DNA from: Pseudomonas simiae
GTDB lineage: Bacteria; Pseudomonadota; Gammaproteobacteria; Pseudomonadales; Pseudomonadaceae
Length of the DNA stretch: 64,000 bases
Assembly (NCBI RefSeq): GCF_900111895.1
Contig: NZ_FOKB01000003.1
Location: 186,001-250,000 of the forward strand
Reading direction: 5' to 3'
Below, one piece after another: positions 49,494 to 59,983 of this stretch. Every line of letters starts with the position of its first letter. Within the stretch, counting starts at the first letter, position 1. The position numbers were made by a program, and so were the translations under genes. The notes under the pieces are model-generated. The model did not search any database, was not told the origin of the DNA, and worked only from the letters and a program-made list of their open reading frames with translations.

Positions 49494-49784
49494 GTGGATG
49501 AGCCCAGCCACCCGGCTCACCCAGGTGAAATCCTGCTTGAAGATGTAATCCCTACCCTGGACATCACCATCACCGAAATGGCCCGGCGCCTGGGATTCGC
49601 CCGTGAGACGTTTTCGAGAATTTTGCATGGGCGTGCGCCTGTCAGTCCTGACTTGGCGGTGCGGCTTGAGCGGGCAGGTGTGAGCACTGGGCAGTTATGG
49701 CTGTCGATGCAAAGCGCCTATGACTTGTGGCAGGCCGAGCATCGGGAGCAGCCAGTGATTGAGCGGTTTGCGCGGATTGATTGA
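49494..49784 (+). CDS. HigA-type helix-turn-helix antitoxin, apparently without its toxin
   Basis: The 96-residue protein has HPAHPGEILLEDVIPTLDIT, the HigA opening, and a Xre-type helix-turn-helix (ITEMARRLGFARETFSRILH, GRAPVSPDLAVRLERA). HigA antitoxins bind both the HigB RNase and their own promoter. The start is a GTG at 49494, because an in-frame TAA at 49470 and the lack of ATG leave no other choice. HigB normally precedes HigA, but the ~190 bp upstream show no HigB motif. It may be a solitary regulator or a remnant. Confidence 0.8.
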   Translation: MDEPSHPAHPGEILLEDVIPTLDITITEMARRLGFARETFSRILHGRAPVSPDLAVRLERAGVSTGQLWLSMQSAYDLWQAEHREQPVIERFARID

Positions 49785-49807
49785 GGCCTAAAGGCACGCA
49801 CAATCCC

Positions 49808-49900
49808 CTGTAGGAGCTGGCTTGCCAGCGATAGCGGTGGGTCAGTTGTTAATGAGTGGGCTGGCAGACCGTCATCGCCGGCAAGCCGGCTCCTACAGGG
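49808..49900. repeat. REP inverted pair, CTGTAGGAGCTGG class
   Basis: CTGTAGGAGCTGGCTTGCCA and its inverse GGCAAGCCGGCTCCTACAG are separated by ~45 bp, between the convergent ends of the HigA-like gene and chpC. Confidence 0.85.
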
Positions 49901-49902
49901 AT

Positions 49903-50358
49903 CTATGCCAAACCGGATTCGACCAGCAGGGCCTCAAGCCCCATGAGATCCGGCACCCTCGCCACATGCTCCCCCACCTGCACCGCCGCCAACTCCAGCG
50001 AGCACAGCGGCACGTCCACGTAACTCAACTCACTGTCGAGCTTGTACGAGCGTGGAATGCCCTGGATCACCAGCGCAATAAACTTCAACGTCGGCCGCCC
50101 ACCCAACGCATTCAACACCACGATCCGCGAGCGTTCGCCGGTTACGCTCGCTTCGCCGCACACCGCTTCAAAGCTGATCAGTGGTATTTGCCGATCGCGC
50201 CAGGTCACTTGCCGCAAATACCACGGGGGGGCATCGCTGGCCGGTTCGCCGCGCTGGAAGTCGATCAATTCGGCAATGGCGACGTTAGGCAACACCAGGT
50301 GGCGGTCGGCCAGGGGCAGCAGCAGGCCGGTGAGTTGGCTGGTGCGGTGGTCAAGCAT
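49903..50358 (-). CDS. chpC: CheW-like adaptor of the Pil-Chp system
   Basis: The 151-residue CheW-domain protein has LTGLLLPLADRHLVLPNVAI and SRIVVLNALGGRPTLKFIAL. CheW adaptors couple receptors to the ChpA kinase at the inner membrane. It overlaps the 3' end of chpA by 8 bases, so the two are coupled. In P. aeruginosa a methylesterase gene (chpB) separates chpA and chpC; here it is absent. Confidence 0.88.
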   Translation of the reverse strand: MLDHRTSQLTGLLLPLADRHLVLPNVAIAELIDFQRGEPASDAPPWYLRQVTWRDRQIPLISFEAVCGEASVTGERSRIVVLNALGGRPTLKFIALVIQGIPRSYKLDSELSYVDVPLCSLELAAVQVGEHVARVPDLMGLEALLVESGLA

Positions 50359-53300
50359 GGGACTTGCTCCAGTAGGCGATGCTTTCGAGCAGCACCGACT
50401 CTTGGTACGGCTTGCCGAGGTAGTCGTTGACGCCGATGGCCATGGCGCGGTCGCGGTGTTTCTGGCCGGTGCGCGAGGTGATCATGATGATCGGCAGGCG
50501 CATCAACCGGGGGTCGTTGCGCACTTGGGTGGCGACTTCAAAACCGTCCATGCGTGGCATTTCGATGTCGAGCAGCATCAGGTCCGGGGTGTGTTCTTCG
50601 AGCACAGCGAGCGCGTCGATGCCGTCTTTGGCGGTGAGGACGTTCATGCCGTTGCGCTCCAGCAGACGGCTGGTGACTTTGCGCACGGTGACGGAATCAT
50701 CCACTACCAGCACCAGCAACGGGCGCTTTTTCAGCGGGTCGTTGAGGATCAATGGCAGGTCAGCCGTTTGCGCCGGCAACGCGGGTTGCCGCGCACGGAT
50801 ATGCGCCAGCAAGTCGATAATCAGCACCACGCGGCCATCACCCAGGATCGTCGCACCCGACAAACCCTGCACACCGGCAAACTGCGGGCCCAGGCCTTTG
50901 ACCACAATCTCCCGCGTACCGGCCATGGCGTCCACATGGATGGCCACGCGCCGCTCGTTGCACTGCACCAATAGCACCGGGACCGGTTGATAGTGGCCCA
51001 GCAGTTTCGGGCGGCTGACGGTGTGCAGCAGGTCGCCCAAGTAAAACAGCTCGTAGCGCTGCCCGGCGTATTCATATCGCGGCGGGTCTTGCTGATAGTG
51101 CCCGGCCAGCTCATGGGGCAGCACGCGCACCAGGCCTTCGATGGTGTTGAGCGGAATCGCGTATTGGTCGTCTGCACACTGCACCATCAATGCGCGGTTG
51201 ACCGACACGGTGAACGGCAAGCGAATGCGAAAGTGCACGCCTTCGCCCGGCGTCGAATCGATGACCATCGAGCCGCCCAACTGACGCACTTCCTCATGCA
51301 CCACGTCCATGCCCACGCCGCGACCGGAAATCTGCGTGATCTTTTCCGCCGTGGAAAACCCCGGTTGCAGGATGAACTGCAACACGTCGCGGTCGCTGAT
51401 GTCTTGATTCGGGTCGAGCAACCCACGCTTGATCGCCTTGCGCCGCACGGCCTCCAGCGGAACGCCGGCGCCGTCGTCACGCATGTCGAAGACGATGTCG
51501 CCGCCTTCGTGGGTCAGGTCCAGGGTGATGCGACCTTTTTCCGGCTTACCAGCCAACAGCCTTGCGTCGCGGGATTCCAAGCCATGGTCCACGGCGTTGC
51601 GCAGCATGTGTTCCAGCGGCGCGGCCATGCGCTCCAGCACGTTGCGGTCCATCTCCCCCTCGGCGTTGCCGACGATAAACTCCACGTCTTTGCCCAACTC
51701 CTCCGCCACCTGACGCACGATGCGCTTGAGGCGCGGCAACATGCGTTCGAACGGCACCATGCGCGTGCGCATCAGGCCTTCCTGCAACTCGGTGTTGATG
51801 CGCGCCTGTTGCTGCAACAGGTCGTGGGCGTCCTCGTTGCGGCGCTCAAGGGTGTCCTTGAGGTCGAGCAGGTCGGAGGCGGACTCGGACAGCGCGCGAG
51901 ACAGTTGCTGCAACTGCGAATGACGGTCCATTTCCAGCGGATCAAAGTCTTCATAGCCCAGGCGCTCGGCTTCGGCTTGCTGGCGGCTGAGGATGCGGCC
52001 CTGGGTTTCAGTGTCGAGGCGTCGCAGTTGGTCGCGCATGCGCTCGATGGTGGTTTCCACTTCGGTGAGGGCGATGCGTGCGTCGTTGACTTGTTGTTCG
52101 ATGCGGCCACGGAAGATCGAGGTTTCACCGGCCAGGTTGACCAGGTCGTCGAGCAGCTCGGCAGAGATCTTCACCATATCGGCCATCGGGTCGACGACGG
52201 CCTCCGCCTTGCCTGCAGGCAGCGCCACCGGCGTCACCGGTTCGTCGCTCGGATGTACCAGGGTTTTGATGCGCTCGATGAGCTTGTCCACCGAACCGAC
52301 CGGCAAACCATCCGCCACCGCGTCGATCATCTGCGCCAAACGGTCGTGGCAGCCTTGCAGCAACGCGAACAGCTCCGGGGACGGCGCGAGCAAACCAGCG
52401 GACAGGCCTTCGTAGAGAAACTCCAGCTCATGGGCCAGGTCGCCGATGGGCGCGATCTCGACCATACGTGCGCCGCCCTTGAGGGTATGCAGGTCGCGCA
52501 GCAGGGTTTCCACTTCTTGGCGATTGCCCGGCTCTGCCTGCCAGCGCGACAGCGCAGCACTGGAACTGTCGAGGATGTCGGCGGCTTCTTCGAGGAAGAT
52601 ATCCAGCAGCTCAGGGTCGGCGCCGGACGCTGGCGGTGCGGCGGCCGGTGCCGCTGGCGCGCTGCCCTGGCGCAACGCCCGCACCCTGGCGATCAGCTCG
52701 GCACTGTCGCTCAGCGGCTGGTGATGGTGCAGTTCTTCAAGCTGCAAGGCGAGGCGTTCATGGCTCGCCATCAGCACGTGGGACAGTTCGGCAGTGTAGC
52801 TGTAGCGGCGGTCCACCAGCCCTTCGTACAGGCATTCCAACTCATGGGCCAGATCGCCAATGGCCTCGATTTCAGCCATGCGCGCACCGCCCTTGAGGGT
52901 GTGCAGGTCGCGTTGCAGCGACGACAGCGGTGCGGCGTTGTCGGGCTCCAGCAACCAGCGCTTGAGCGACTGCCCGGCGCTGTCGAGGATGTCCACGGCT
53001 TCTTCGAGGAAGATCTCGACGATCTCGTCGTCCCTCTCCGTTTCGTGACCCAACTGCTGTGTGGCGGCGCCCAGTTCGGAAACACTCAACACCCGGCTGC
53101 CGTCGCTTTTGATCAGGCCGGTGGCGGACGGGTCGAGGGCTTCATCCAGCAGCTCGCGCAGGGCTTCGACGCGGGCTGGCGCCGGGCTGATTTCCTGGCC
53201 GGCGGCCAGTTGGTCGAGCATGCTGATCAGCGCTTCATGGGCCTGTTCGGCCTCATGGAAAAACCGCTCACTGACGGCCAGGCTGCTTTCCTCAACAGCG

Positions 53301-56155
53301 CCATACAGGTCGAGCAAGGCTTCACAGAGTGCATCGATGGCGTGCAGGTCAGCGACGTGTGCGCCCTCCCCCAAGGTGGTCAGTTCGTCCAGCAGCGCGG
53401 TGAGTTCCTGGCGCTCGCCGGGGTGTTGCTGCCAGCGACGCAGCAGGTTTTCGGCATCGAGCAGGATGTCCATGCCCTGCGCGAGGAAGTTGGCGATCAG
53501 CTGAGGGTCGCGCTTGATGCGCACGTCGAGCAGCGCTTCAAGCTGATGATCCAGTAGGCTTTGGGTACGGTTGATCAAGTCCTCTGCACCTTTGATCGGC
53601 GCCAGGGGATCGCTGTCCAGATCGCGTAAACCCCGTTGAAACAGACCTTCGGCTTCCAACAGCAACTCCACCTCGTCCAGGTCCAGCGGCAGGCGGTGGG
53701 CCTTGTATTCACGGGTCAGGTGGTCGAGCGGGCGGGCCAGCTCGGCGATCGGCAACACGCCCGCCATGTAGGCGCTGCCCTTGAGGGTATGCAGGGCGCG
53801 TTGCAGTTCATCGCTGACTTGCAATGGCACGTGCTCGGCGGCCTGGTGCAGGAAGTGATTGAGGCTGTCCAGATGGCTCTGGGCTTCGTTGCGGAAGATC
53901 TCCAGCAGCATCGGGTCATGAGGCTCGGCGGCCGGCACCGGCATGCCGCTGGCCAAGGCGTGGGCGCGGGCGGCCAGGGCGTCGACCTCATCCCTTTGGC
54001 GCTGGTCGTCGATGGCAAAGTCAGCGATCAACTCAGGCAGCAAGGCCACCGCTTCATCCAGTACCTGCTGCACGTCGGGGCCAAGGGTCACGCTACGCTC
54101 GAGCACACGGTTCAGCAGGTTCTCCACCGCCCAGGCCAGCTCGGCCAAGACCAGGGCGCGGACCATGCGGCCGCTGCCCTTGAGCGTGTGGAAGGCACGG
54201 CGCATTTCGCCCTGGGCGATTTTGTCCGCGCTGTTGGGTAGATTGCGGTGCAGCACCTCAAGCACTTCGTCGGTCTCTTCAAGGAAGACCTCGCGCAGTT
54301 CATCGTCGATGGGTTCTTCATCGGCCGGCGGCGGCAGCAGGCTGCCGGGGCGCTGGAGGGCGGGCGGGTTAAGGCGCGACGTGGGACTGGCCAGCGCGTC
54401 GAACTGCGACTGGCTCGGCGTAACCTCCACCGCACGTGCTCCGTCCGGTGCAACCAGGGCTTGGCGCCAGGGTTTCTCGGCAGGCAGGTAACCCAGCGCC
54501 GCCAGGCCGTGCGTGGCCAGCTCCAGCACCCGTTCCCCTGCGGCATCGGGGTCTTGGAGCATCCGTTCGAGGTAGTATTCCAGGCTGCTGATCACATCGG
54601 CGAAATGCGCCAGTTGCCCCTCGGAGGGTGGTGCGTCGTTACCCATCAACTGTTCATCAACATAATCCGTGCAGCCGCGCATCAGGCTTGCCGCGCGGGG
54701 CAGCGGAATCATCGCCAAAGCGCCGCGCACCTGGCTCAGCAGCTCCGGCAGGGACTCAAGGCGTTGGCGGTCCCAGTCGGCTTCAATGCAGTCGATCACC
54801 AGCTCCTTGGCTTGCTTGAGGCACTGGCAGGATTCACGGATCACCAACTGATGGATCTGGGTCAGGTCGGTGGTGGGCAGGCGGTTTTCTTCGCGGCTTT
54901 CCGGCTCGACGGTACCGACCATGCCTGCCAGTGTGGCTTCGACGTAGAGCAACGCGCCGGCGACGTCCATCAGCACTGCGTCGTTGGGTTCGCGTTGGCC
55001 TTGAACCAGGCTCAACACCACGGCGAGTTGGTCGATGATGACTTTACGCGGCTGGCCGAAGCCCAGCACCGCCAGGGTATCGGCGATCTGCCGCAGCGGC
55101 GCGAGCAACGCATCGAGGTCGCTGGTGTGCTGGCGGTCACTGCGTACGAACAAATCGAGGCGTTCCTTGACCCGCACCAGCTCTTCACACAAGGCCCCCA
55201 GCACCGAGCCCATGGCGTTGCGGTCCGGCCCGGCCAGGCGGGCGCGTTCGGCGTCGACTAACGCACTGTCGGGCAAGGCTTCATCCAGGCCGTAGCGCTC
55301 TTTCAGGCTTTGCATGCGCGGCGTCGGCCGGGTGACCTTGGCGACATAGAACAGCAGGCTCTTGAGCAGCTCATCCGGTGCCGGCTGGTTGATCCCGCCG
55401 ATGCCCTGGGCCAGCAGGCGCTTGAGTTGTTTGTCGCTGGCCTTGAGCAGGCTGCGCAGCGCCGGGCTGTTGGCGATCACGCCAGTGAGCATGCCTTCGA
55501 CCAGGGCCGAGGTGACTTGCCACAGCGGCAACAGCGGCGCGCCTTGGCACAGCGTTTCAAGGCGCGCGAACACCCGCGCCATGTCTTCCAGGTTGCTGGG
55601 CCCATGATCTTCGCGCAGCAGCCCGGCAAGGGCCTGTTGCAGCAGTTGATGCCACTGGCGCAGTTGCTCTTTCAGGTCGGGCACCGCGCGTTGGGCCAGG
55701 GCCTCGTCGGGCAGCGGCGCTATCGTCAGCAGTTGCGGGCTGAACAGGCTGGTCTCCGACAGCAGGCTTTCGCCGCGCGCGCTGCGCAGGTCATTGAGCA
55801 GCGGCAACACCACCAGCGGCAGGTCGCGGCGGGCGCTGTGCACACGGTCCAGGTACAGCGGCAACTGGTTGAGGGCCTGTTGCAGCAGGCGGATGCTTTC
55901 ATCGCGCTGGCTCACGCCTGCGGCTTGCAGGGCCAGGGCCAGCGCTTCGATTTCCTCGGCGAGCAAGGCTGCGCCGTAGAACTCGACCATTTGCAACGCG
56001 CCATGCACTTGGTGGACAGCGGCCAGGCACTCGCTGATGGCGTCGCCGTCGCTGGTTTCGACATACGCGTCCAGCGCCGAACGGGCCTGTTTCAGGGTTT
56101 CGGCAATGTCGCCCTTGACCCATTCGAGGGCCACGTAGTCGTGCCGATCAACCAT
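50351..56155 (-). CDS. chpA: Pil-Chp hybrid histidine kinase ChpA (multiple Hpt, CheA core, CheW, receiver)
   Basis: The 1934-residue kinase of type IV pilus (twitching) chemosensing has four Hpt domains with intact HTLKG phospho-histidine motifs near residues 655, 788, 1083 and 1222. More degenerate Hpt-like segments lie at the N-terminus (AVHQVHGALQMVEFYG) and between. The CheA-type core follows, with the N box LEHMLRNAVDHGLESRD (about 1519) and RDDGAGVP and ISGRGVGMDVV. A CheW-like domain (about 1650-1785) and a receiver (VVDDSVTVRKV, MLLDIEMPRMDGFEV, YLGKPY) end the protein. P. aeruginosa ChpA is about 2470 residues with eight phospho-transfer domains, so this is a shorter form. Confidence 0.95.
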   Translation of the reverse strand: MVDRHDYVALEWVKGDIAETLKQARSALDAYVETSDGDAISECLAAVHQVHGALQMVEFYGAALLAEEIEALALALQAAGVSQRDESIRLLQQALNQLPLYLDRVHSARRDLPLVVLPLLNDLRSARGESLLSETSLFSPQLLTIAPLPDEALAQRAVPDLKEQLRQWHQLLQQALAGLLREDHGPSNLEDMARVFARLETLCQGAPLLPLWQVTSALVEGMLTGVIANSPALRSLLKASDKQLKRLLAQGIGGINQPAPDELLKSLLFYVAKVTRPTPRMQSLKERYGLDEALPDSALVDAERARLAGPDRNAMGSVLGALCEELVRVKERLDLFVRSDRQHTSDLDALLAPLRQIADTLAVLGFGQPRKVIIDQLAVVLSLVQGQREPNDAVLMDVAGALLYVEATLAGMVGTVEPESREENRLPTTDLTQIHQLVIRESCQCLKQAKELVIDCIEADWDRQRLESLPELLSQVRGALAMIPLPRAASLMRGCTDYVDEQLMGNDAPPSEGQLAHFADVISSLEYYLERMLQDPDAAGERVLELATHGLAALGYLPAEKPWRQALVAPDGARAVEVTPSQSQFDALASPTSRLNPPALQRPGSLLPPPADEEPIDDELREVFLEETDEVLEVLHRNLPNSADKIAQGEMRRAFHTLKGSGRMVRALVLAELAWAVENLLNRVLERSVTLGPDVQQVLDEAVALLPELIADFAIDDQRQRDEVDALAARAHALASGMPVPAAEPHDPMLLEIFRNEAQSHLDSLNHFLHQAAEHVPLQVSDELQRALHTLKGSAYMAGVLPIAELARPLDHLTREYKAHRLPLDLDEVELLLEAEGLFQRGLRDLDSDPLAPIKGAEDLINRTQSLLDHQLEALLDVRIKRDPQLIANFLAQGMDILLDAENLLRRWQQHPGERQELTALLDELTTLGEGAHVADLHAIDALCEALLDLYGAVEESSLAVSERFFHEAEQAHEALISMLDQLAAGQEISPAPARVEALRELLDEALDPSATGLIKSDGSRVLSVSELGAATQQLGHETERDDEIVEIFLEEAVDILDSAGQSLKRWLLEPDNAAPLSSLQRDLHTLKGGARMAEIEAIGDLAHELECLYEGLVDRRYSYTAELSHVLMASHERLALQLEELHHHQPLSDSAELIARVRALRQGSAPAAPAAAPPASGADPELLDIFLEEAADILDSSSAALSRWQAEPGNRQEVETLLRDLHTLKGGARMVEIAPIGDLAHELEFLYEGLSAGLLAPSPELFALLQGCHDRLAQMIDAVADGLPVGSVDKLIERIKTLVHPSDEPVTPVALPAGKAEAVVDPMADMVKISAELLDDLVNLAGETSIFRGRIEQQVNDARIALTEVETTIERMRDQLRRLDTETQGRILSRQQAEAERLGYEDFDPLEMDRHSQLQQLSRALSESASDLLDLKDTLERRNEDAHDLLQQQARINTELQEGLMRTRMVPFERMLPRLKRIVRQVAEELGKDVEFIVGNAEGEMDRNVLERMAAPLEHMLRNAVDHGLESRDARLLAGKPEKGRITLDLTHEGGDIVFDMRDDGAGVPLEAVRRKAIKRGLLDPNQDISDRDVLQFILQPGFSTAEKITQISGRGVGMDVVHEEVRQLGGSMVIDSTPGEGVHFRIRLPFTVSVNRALMVQCADDQYAIPLNTIEGLVRVLPHELAGHYQQDPPRYEYAGQRYELFYLGDLLHTVSRPKLLGHYQPVPVLLVQCNERRVAIHVDAMAGTREIVVKGLGPQFAGVQGLSGATILGDGRVVLIIDLLAHIRARQPALPAQTADLPLILNDPLKKRPLLVLVVDDSVTVRKVTSRLLERNGMNVLTAKDGIDALAVLEEHTPDLMLLDIEMPRMDGFEVATQVRNDPRLMRLPIIMITSRTGQKHRDRAMAIGVNDYLGKPYQESVLLESIAYWSKSHA

Positions 56156-56220
56156 AACTGCTCCGCTTAGAATTCGTGGGTTGCTGGTGTTGCCAAGATC
56201 TCCCGACTGGTGGAGATCAA

Positions 56221-56310
56221 ATGTGGGAGCTGGCTTGCCTGCGATAGCGGTGGGTCAGCAACACATCTGTATCTGACAGACCGCTATCGCAGGCAAGCCA
56301 GCTCCCACAG
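56221..56310. repeat. REP inverted pair, type B
   Basis: TGGGAGCTGGCTTGCCTGCG and its inverse CGCAGGCAAGCCAGCTCCCA flank ~45 bp, in the 184-bp gap between pilJ and chpA. pilK would be in this place in P. aeruginosa. Confidence 0.9.
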
Positions 56311-56339
56311 TTGGACTGTGGTGTTCTTCAGATAGCATT

Positions 56340-58391
56340 TCAATCATTGACCTGCTTGGGCGGCGGGAGGGTGAACCCCGACACCGACCGGCGCAACTGG
56401 CTAGCCATTTTCGCCAGGTTGCCAATGCTTTCAGCCGTCGCCGTGGAGCCCGACGAGGTCTGGGTGGTGATCTGCTGGATCACATTCATCGTCAGGGAAA
56501 TCTGCCCCGCCGACGAGGTCTGTTGCTGCGCCGCGTTGGAGATGCTCTGGATCAGCGCCGCCAGGGTTTTCGACACGCCTTCGATCTCTTCCAGCGCCAC
56601 CCCGGCGTCCTGGGCCAGCCGCGCACCGCGCACCACCTCGGTAGTGGTCTGCTCCATGGAAATAACCGCTTCGTTGGTGTCGGCCTGGATCGCCCGTACC
56701 AGGGTTTCGATCTGCCGGGTGGCCGCCGATGAGCGCTCGGCCAGGCGCTGCACTTCATCGGCGACCACCGCAAAACCGCGCCCGGCATCCCCCGCCATGC
56801 TCGCCTGGATCGCGGCGTTGAGGGCGAGGATGTTGGTCTGGTCGGCAATGTCGTCGATCAGGCTGACGATGTCGCCAATCTCCTGGGACGACTCGCCCAA
56901 GCGTTTGATGCGCTTGGCGGTGTCCTGGATCTGCTCGCGAATGTTGTCCATGCCGTGGATGGTGTTGTGCACCACCTCGTTGCCCTTGTTGGCGATTTCC
57001 ACCGAGCGCTCCGCTACCGCCGAGGACTCGGCGGCGTTGGCCGAAACCTGATCGATGGACTGGGCCATCTGGTTGATTGCGGTGGAAGCTTCAGCGATCT
57101 GCTGGGCCTGATGCTCCGACGCCTGGGCCAGGTGCATGGCGGTGGCCTGGGTGTCCTGCACCGCACCAGCGACTTGCCCGGCGGTCAGGTTGATGGTGGC
57201 GACCAGGTCGCGCAGTTGGTCGACGGAATAGTTGATGGAGTCGGCGATGGTGCCGGTGAAGTCTTCGGTCACCGAGGCGGTCACTGTGAGGTCGCCGTCG
57301 GCCAGGTCTTCGATTTCATCCAACAGACGCATGATCGCGTTCTGGTTGCGTTCGTTCTTCTCGGCAGTTTCGTGCAATTGGCGGTTGGTCTCGCGCACCA
57401 TCACCAGGCCGATCAGGATGATCGAGGTCAGCGCCAGAAGGCCCAGCACATAGCCGCCGATGGTGTCGAAGCTGCGCCCGCTGGCGAGGTTTTCAAACCC
57501 GGTGGCCAGGTGCGAGGCTTCCTCAAGCAGCGTTTGCGACAGGTTGAAGATATTGCTCGCCGAGGCTCGCACCTGGAACAACTGCGGCGAGGTTTCGAGG
57601 ATTTCATCCACGGAGCCGGAGACAAACTCGAACAGCTCGGCGATTTCCGTCAGGCGTGCGCGGGCGTCGCGGTCTTCGACCTGGGTGATGCGCAGGCCGG
57701 GGTTGCCCTGGAGCATGCCGCTGAGCACCTGGCCAAAGCGGTTGGCATCACGGCCAAAGGCGTCGGCGGCCTGCACGGCGGTTTCGTCGCCGGCCAGCAC
57801 GGTGTTCACCGCGCCAAGGATGCGTTCGGCCAGCAGTGATTGGCGCTGGGCCAACGCTACTTGGCTGGCCGGCGCGCCACGCTGCAGGAGGATGTCAACG
57901 ACCTTTTCCGACTCCATCTGCAGTTGCGGCACGGTTTCGGCAAGGGTCGCCGCCACCTGATGCAACGACAGCACGGTCTGCTCACTGGCGAGGATCGCAT
58001 CGGTGTTCTTCAGCAGCGCTTCCCAGTCGGTCTGTACCGCGCGCATCTCGGCGCGTACGGCGCTGGGTGCGGCAGGCAGGCCGGTTTGCGGATCACCTTT
58101 TTTCAGGTAACCCCAGCGCTGGGCGAAGTCGTTGCGCGCCTCCCCCAGCAACTTGAACGCAGCCGCCTTGCCGGCGGCGGCTTCGGTGGCGTTCTTGGCA
58201 ATGCGCTGGGACAGCACGCGCAACTCACCGGCGTGGCCAATGTACTGCTTGTCATAGGTGGACTGGGTGTTGAGGTAGGCGAAATTGGCGAACAGCAACA
58301 TGATGAACACGATCAGTGCAATGAATAGCACGACGATCTGCGAGCGACTGCGCGAGCCGGCCTGGGGTTTTGGCGTGGTAGCGGTGGTCAT
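56340..58391 (-). CDS. pilJ: Methyl-accepting chemotaxis protein PilJ
   Basis: The product has 683 residues, as in P. aeruginosa (682). An N-terminal membrane helix ([20 protein letters not shown]) is followed by two PilJ-type helical sensor modules, a second membrane helix near residue 310 ([20 protein letters not shown]) and a HAMP region. The signalling hairpin tip is [20 protein letters not shown] followed by [16 protein letters not shown]. It senses surface contact or retracted pilin and drives ChpA. Its ATG overlaps the pilI stop. Confidence 0.96.
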   Translation of the reverse strand: MTTATTPKPQAGSRSRSQIVVLFIALIVFIMLLFANFAYLNTQSTYDKQYIGHAGELRVLSQRIAKNATEAAAGKAAAFKLLGEARNDFAQRWGYLKKGDPQTGLPAAPSAVRAEMRAVQTDWEALLKNTDAILASEQTVLSLHQVAATLAETVPQLQMESEKVVDILLQRGAPASQVALAQRQSLLAERILGAVNTVLAGDETAVQAADAFGRDANRFGQVLSGMLQGNPGLRITQVEDRDARARLTEIAELFEFVSGSVDEILETSPQLFQVRASASNIFNLSQTLLEEASHLATGFENLASGRSFDTIGGYVLGLLALTSIILIGLVMVRETNRQLHETAEKNERNQNAIMRLLDEIEDLADGDLTVTASVTEDFTGTIADSINYSVDQLRDLVATINLTAGQVAGAVQDTQATAMHLAQASEHQAQQIAEASTAINQMAQSIDQVSANAAESSAVAERSVEIANKGNEVVHNTIHGMDNIREQIQDTAKRIKRLGESSQEIGDIVSLIDDIADQTNILALNAAIQASMAGDAGRGFAVVADEVQRLAERSSAATRQIETLVRAIQADTNEAVISMEQTTTEVVRGARLAQDAGVALEEIEGVSKTLAALIQSISNAAQQQTSSAGQISLTMNVIQQITTQTSSGSTATAESIGNLAKMASQLRRSVSGFTLPPPKQVND

Positions 58392-58912
58392 GCGGCAACA
58401 TCCATGAAGCCAGGGGCCTGGGCCAGAGCGAAGGGGCTGAAGACCTGCCACAGCGGGTCGCCATCGAACCGGCCCTGGATAAACGGAGCGGCGGGGGCGT
58501 CGTTGGCCAGCCATGCGTCTTGTGCGAAATGCTGCATCCCCATCACCTCGTCCACCAGCAGCCCCACAAACAGGTCGTTATATTCCACCACCAACACCCG
58601 CCGCTGTTTGCCCGCCTTGGACAGCTCAAGGCCGAGAAAGCCGCCCAGGTCCATTACCGGCAGCAAGCGCCCACGCAGGTTGGCCACGCCCTTGACCCAG
58701 GCCTTGACCCCGGGCATCAGCGTGCAACGCGGTTCATGCAGGACTTCGGCGACTTCGCCCATGGGCGCAACATACCAATGCTGGCCCAGGCGAAAGCCGA
58801 TCCCGCTCCAGCGTTGCAGGCGGGTTTCCTGGGACGGCAGGTCAGCCGCCAGCAGACGGCAACGTTGGTCGATGCCCAACAGCAGCTCGAAGGCGGTTTG
58901 CGACTCGGTCAT
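58388..58912 (-). CDS. pilI: CheW-like adaptor PilI
   Basis: The 174-residue CheW-domain protein has [37 protein letters not shown] and [18 protein letters not shown]. It links PilJ to ChpA. It overlaps pilJ by 4 bases and follows pilH by 12 nt. Confidence 0.93.
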   Translation of the reverse strand: MTESQTAFELLLGIDQRCRLLAADLPSQETRLQRWSGIGFRLGQHWYVAPMGEVAEVLHEPRCTLMPGVKAWVKGVANLRGRLLPVMDLGGFLGLELSKAGKQRRVLVVEYNDLFVGLLVDEVMGMQHFAQDAWLANDAPAAPFIQGRFDGDPLWQVFSPFALAQAPGFMDVAA

Positions 58913-58924
58913 GATGGCGGACCG

Positions 58925-59290
58925 TCAGCCGGCCAATACCTTGTTCAGGGTGGCGATCAGGGTTTCTTCGTCCACCGGCTTGGTCAGGTAATCCTTGGCG
59001 CCCTGGCGCGCGCCCCAGATCTTGTCGGTTTCCTGGTCCTTGGTGGTGATGATGATGATCGGGATGCCGTTGGTTTCCGGCTCCTTGGACAGCTGGCGGG
59101 TGGCCTGGAAGCCATTCAGGCCAGGCATCACGATGTCCATCAGTACGGCGTCGGGCAGTTCCAGGCGGGCCAGGGCCACGCCATCCGCGCCGTTTTCGGC
59201 CTTGAGGACTTGATGGCCATGCTTTTCCAGCATGCCCGTCAGTTTGTACATTTCGGTCGGCGAGTCGTCGACGATCAGAACACGTGCCAT
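58925..59290 (-). CDS. pilH: Response regulator PilH
   Basis: This stand-alone CheY-like receiver has 121 residues: VLIVDDSPTEMYKL, phospho-acceptor Asp52 in AVLMDIVMPGLNG, and the Lys in YLTKPVDE. In P. aeruginosa PilH antagonises PilG output in twitching and cAMP signalling. The start at 59290 removes a poorly supported four-residue extension. Confidence 0.95.
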   Translation of the reverse strand: MARVLIVDDSPTEMYKLTGMLEKHGHQVLKAENGADGVALARLELPDAVLMDIVMPGLNGFQATRQLSKEPETNGIPIIIITTKDQETDKIWGARQGAKDYLTKPVDEETLIATLNKVLAG

Positions 59291-59336
59291 GGTTTTCCCC
59301 ACTACATAGGTGGACGCCGGCCCTTGTGAGGCGGCG

Positions 59337-59744
59337 TCAGTGTGCTTGTTCTACTGCGGCGAACCCCGGCACGTAGGCCTTGATCGCACCCAGCAGTTCG
59401 TCCTTGCTGAAAGGCTTGGTCAAAAACTGATCGACACCGACAATGCGCCCCTTGGCCTTGTCGAACAGGCCGTCCTTGGAGGACAACATGATCACCGGGA
59501 TCGACTTGAACGCCGGGTTGTTCTTCACCAGTGCGCAGGTCTGATAGCCATCCAGGCGCGGCATCATGATGTCGACAAAAATAATGTGCGGGTGATGATC
59601 GACAATCCGGGCCAGGGCATCGAAACCGTCGATGGCCGTGATGACATCGCATCCCACATTCTTCAACAAAGTTTCAGCGGTGCGGCGGATCGTCTTCGAA
59701 TCGTCGATCACCATCACTCTCAAGGCGTTGGAATGCTGTTCCAT
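59337..59744 (-). CDS. pilG: Response regulator PilG
   Basis: The 135-residue CheY-like receiver has VMVIDDSKTIRRTAETLLK, phospho-acceptor Asp58 in IIFVDIMMPRLDG, and the Lys in FLTKPFSK. It is the first gene of the pilGHIJ-chpAC operon, and in P. aeruginosa promotes pilus extension and cAMP production. It diverges from gshB across 239 bp, in which I see no strong promoter motif. Confidence 0.95.
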   Translation of the reverse strand: MEQHSNALRVMVIDDSKTIRRTAETLLKNVGCDVITAIDGFDALARIVDHHPHIIFVDIMMPRLDGYQTCALVKNNPAFKSIPVIMLSSKDGLFDKAKGRIVGVDQFLTKPFSKDELLGAIKAYVPGFAAVEQAH

Positions 59745-59983
59745 ATCTGCTCTGCCATCGCCACAGCGAATCGGTTTTCGGTGTGTACTGCCTGATGTTG
59801 CACAGGATGAGCGCCACAAGCCTTGGAATTCAAGGGCTGCTGCGCCGTGGCAGTCTTTTTAGCACAGTCTCCGGACGCAATCTATCGAGCAACCGGCCAG
59901 GTGGTTTTTCCTTGACCCACAACAGCCACAGCGCCACTCTGACGCCACTTTTATGCGCCCTAATTTGCTAGAGGAAATCCCCC

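Noticed and set aside
50987..53557. An 856-codon open frame antisense to chpA
   Set aside because: It mirrors the chpA coding sequence (His/Gln-rich translation) and has no ribosome site or domain.
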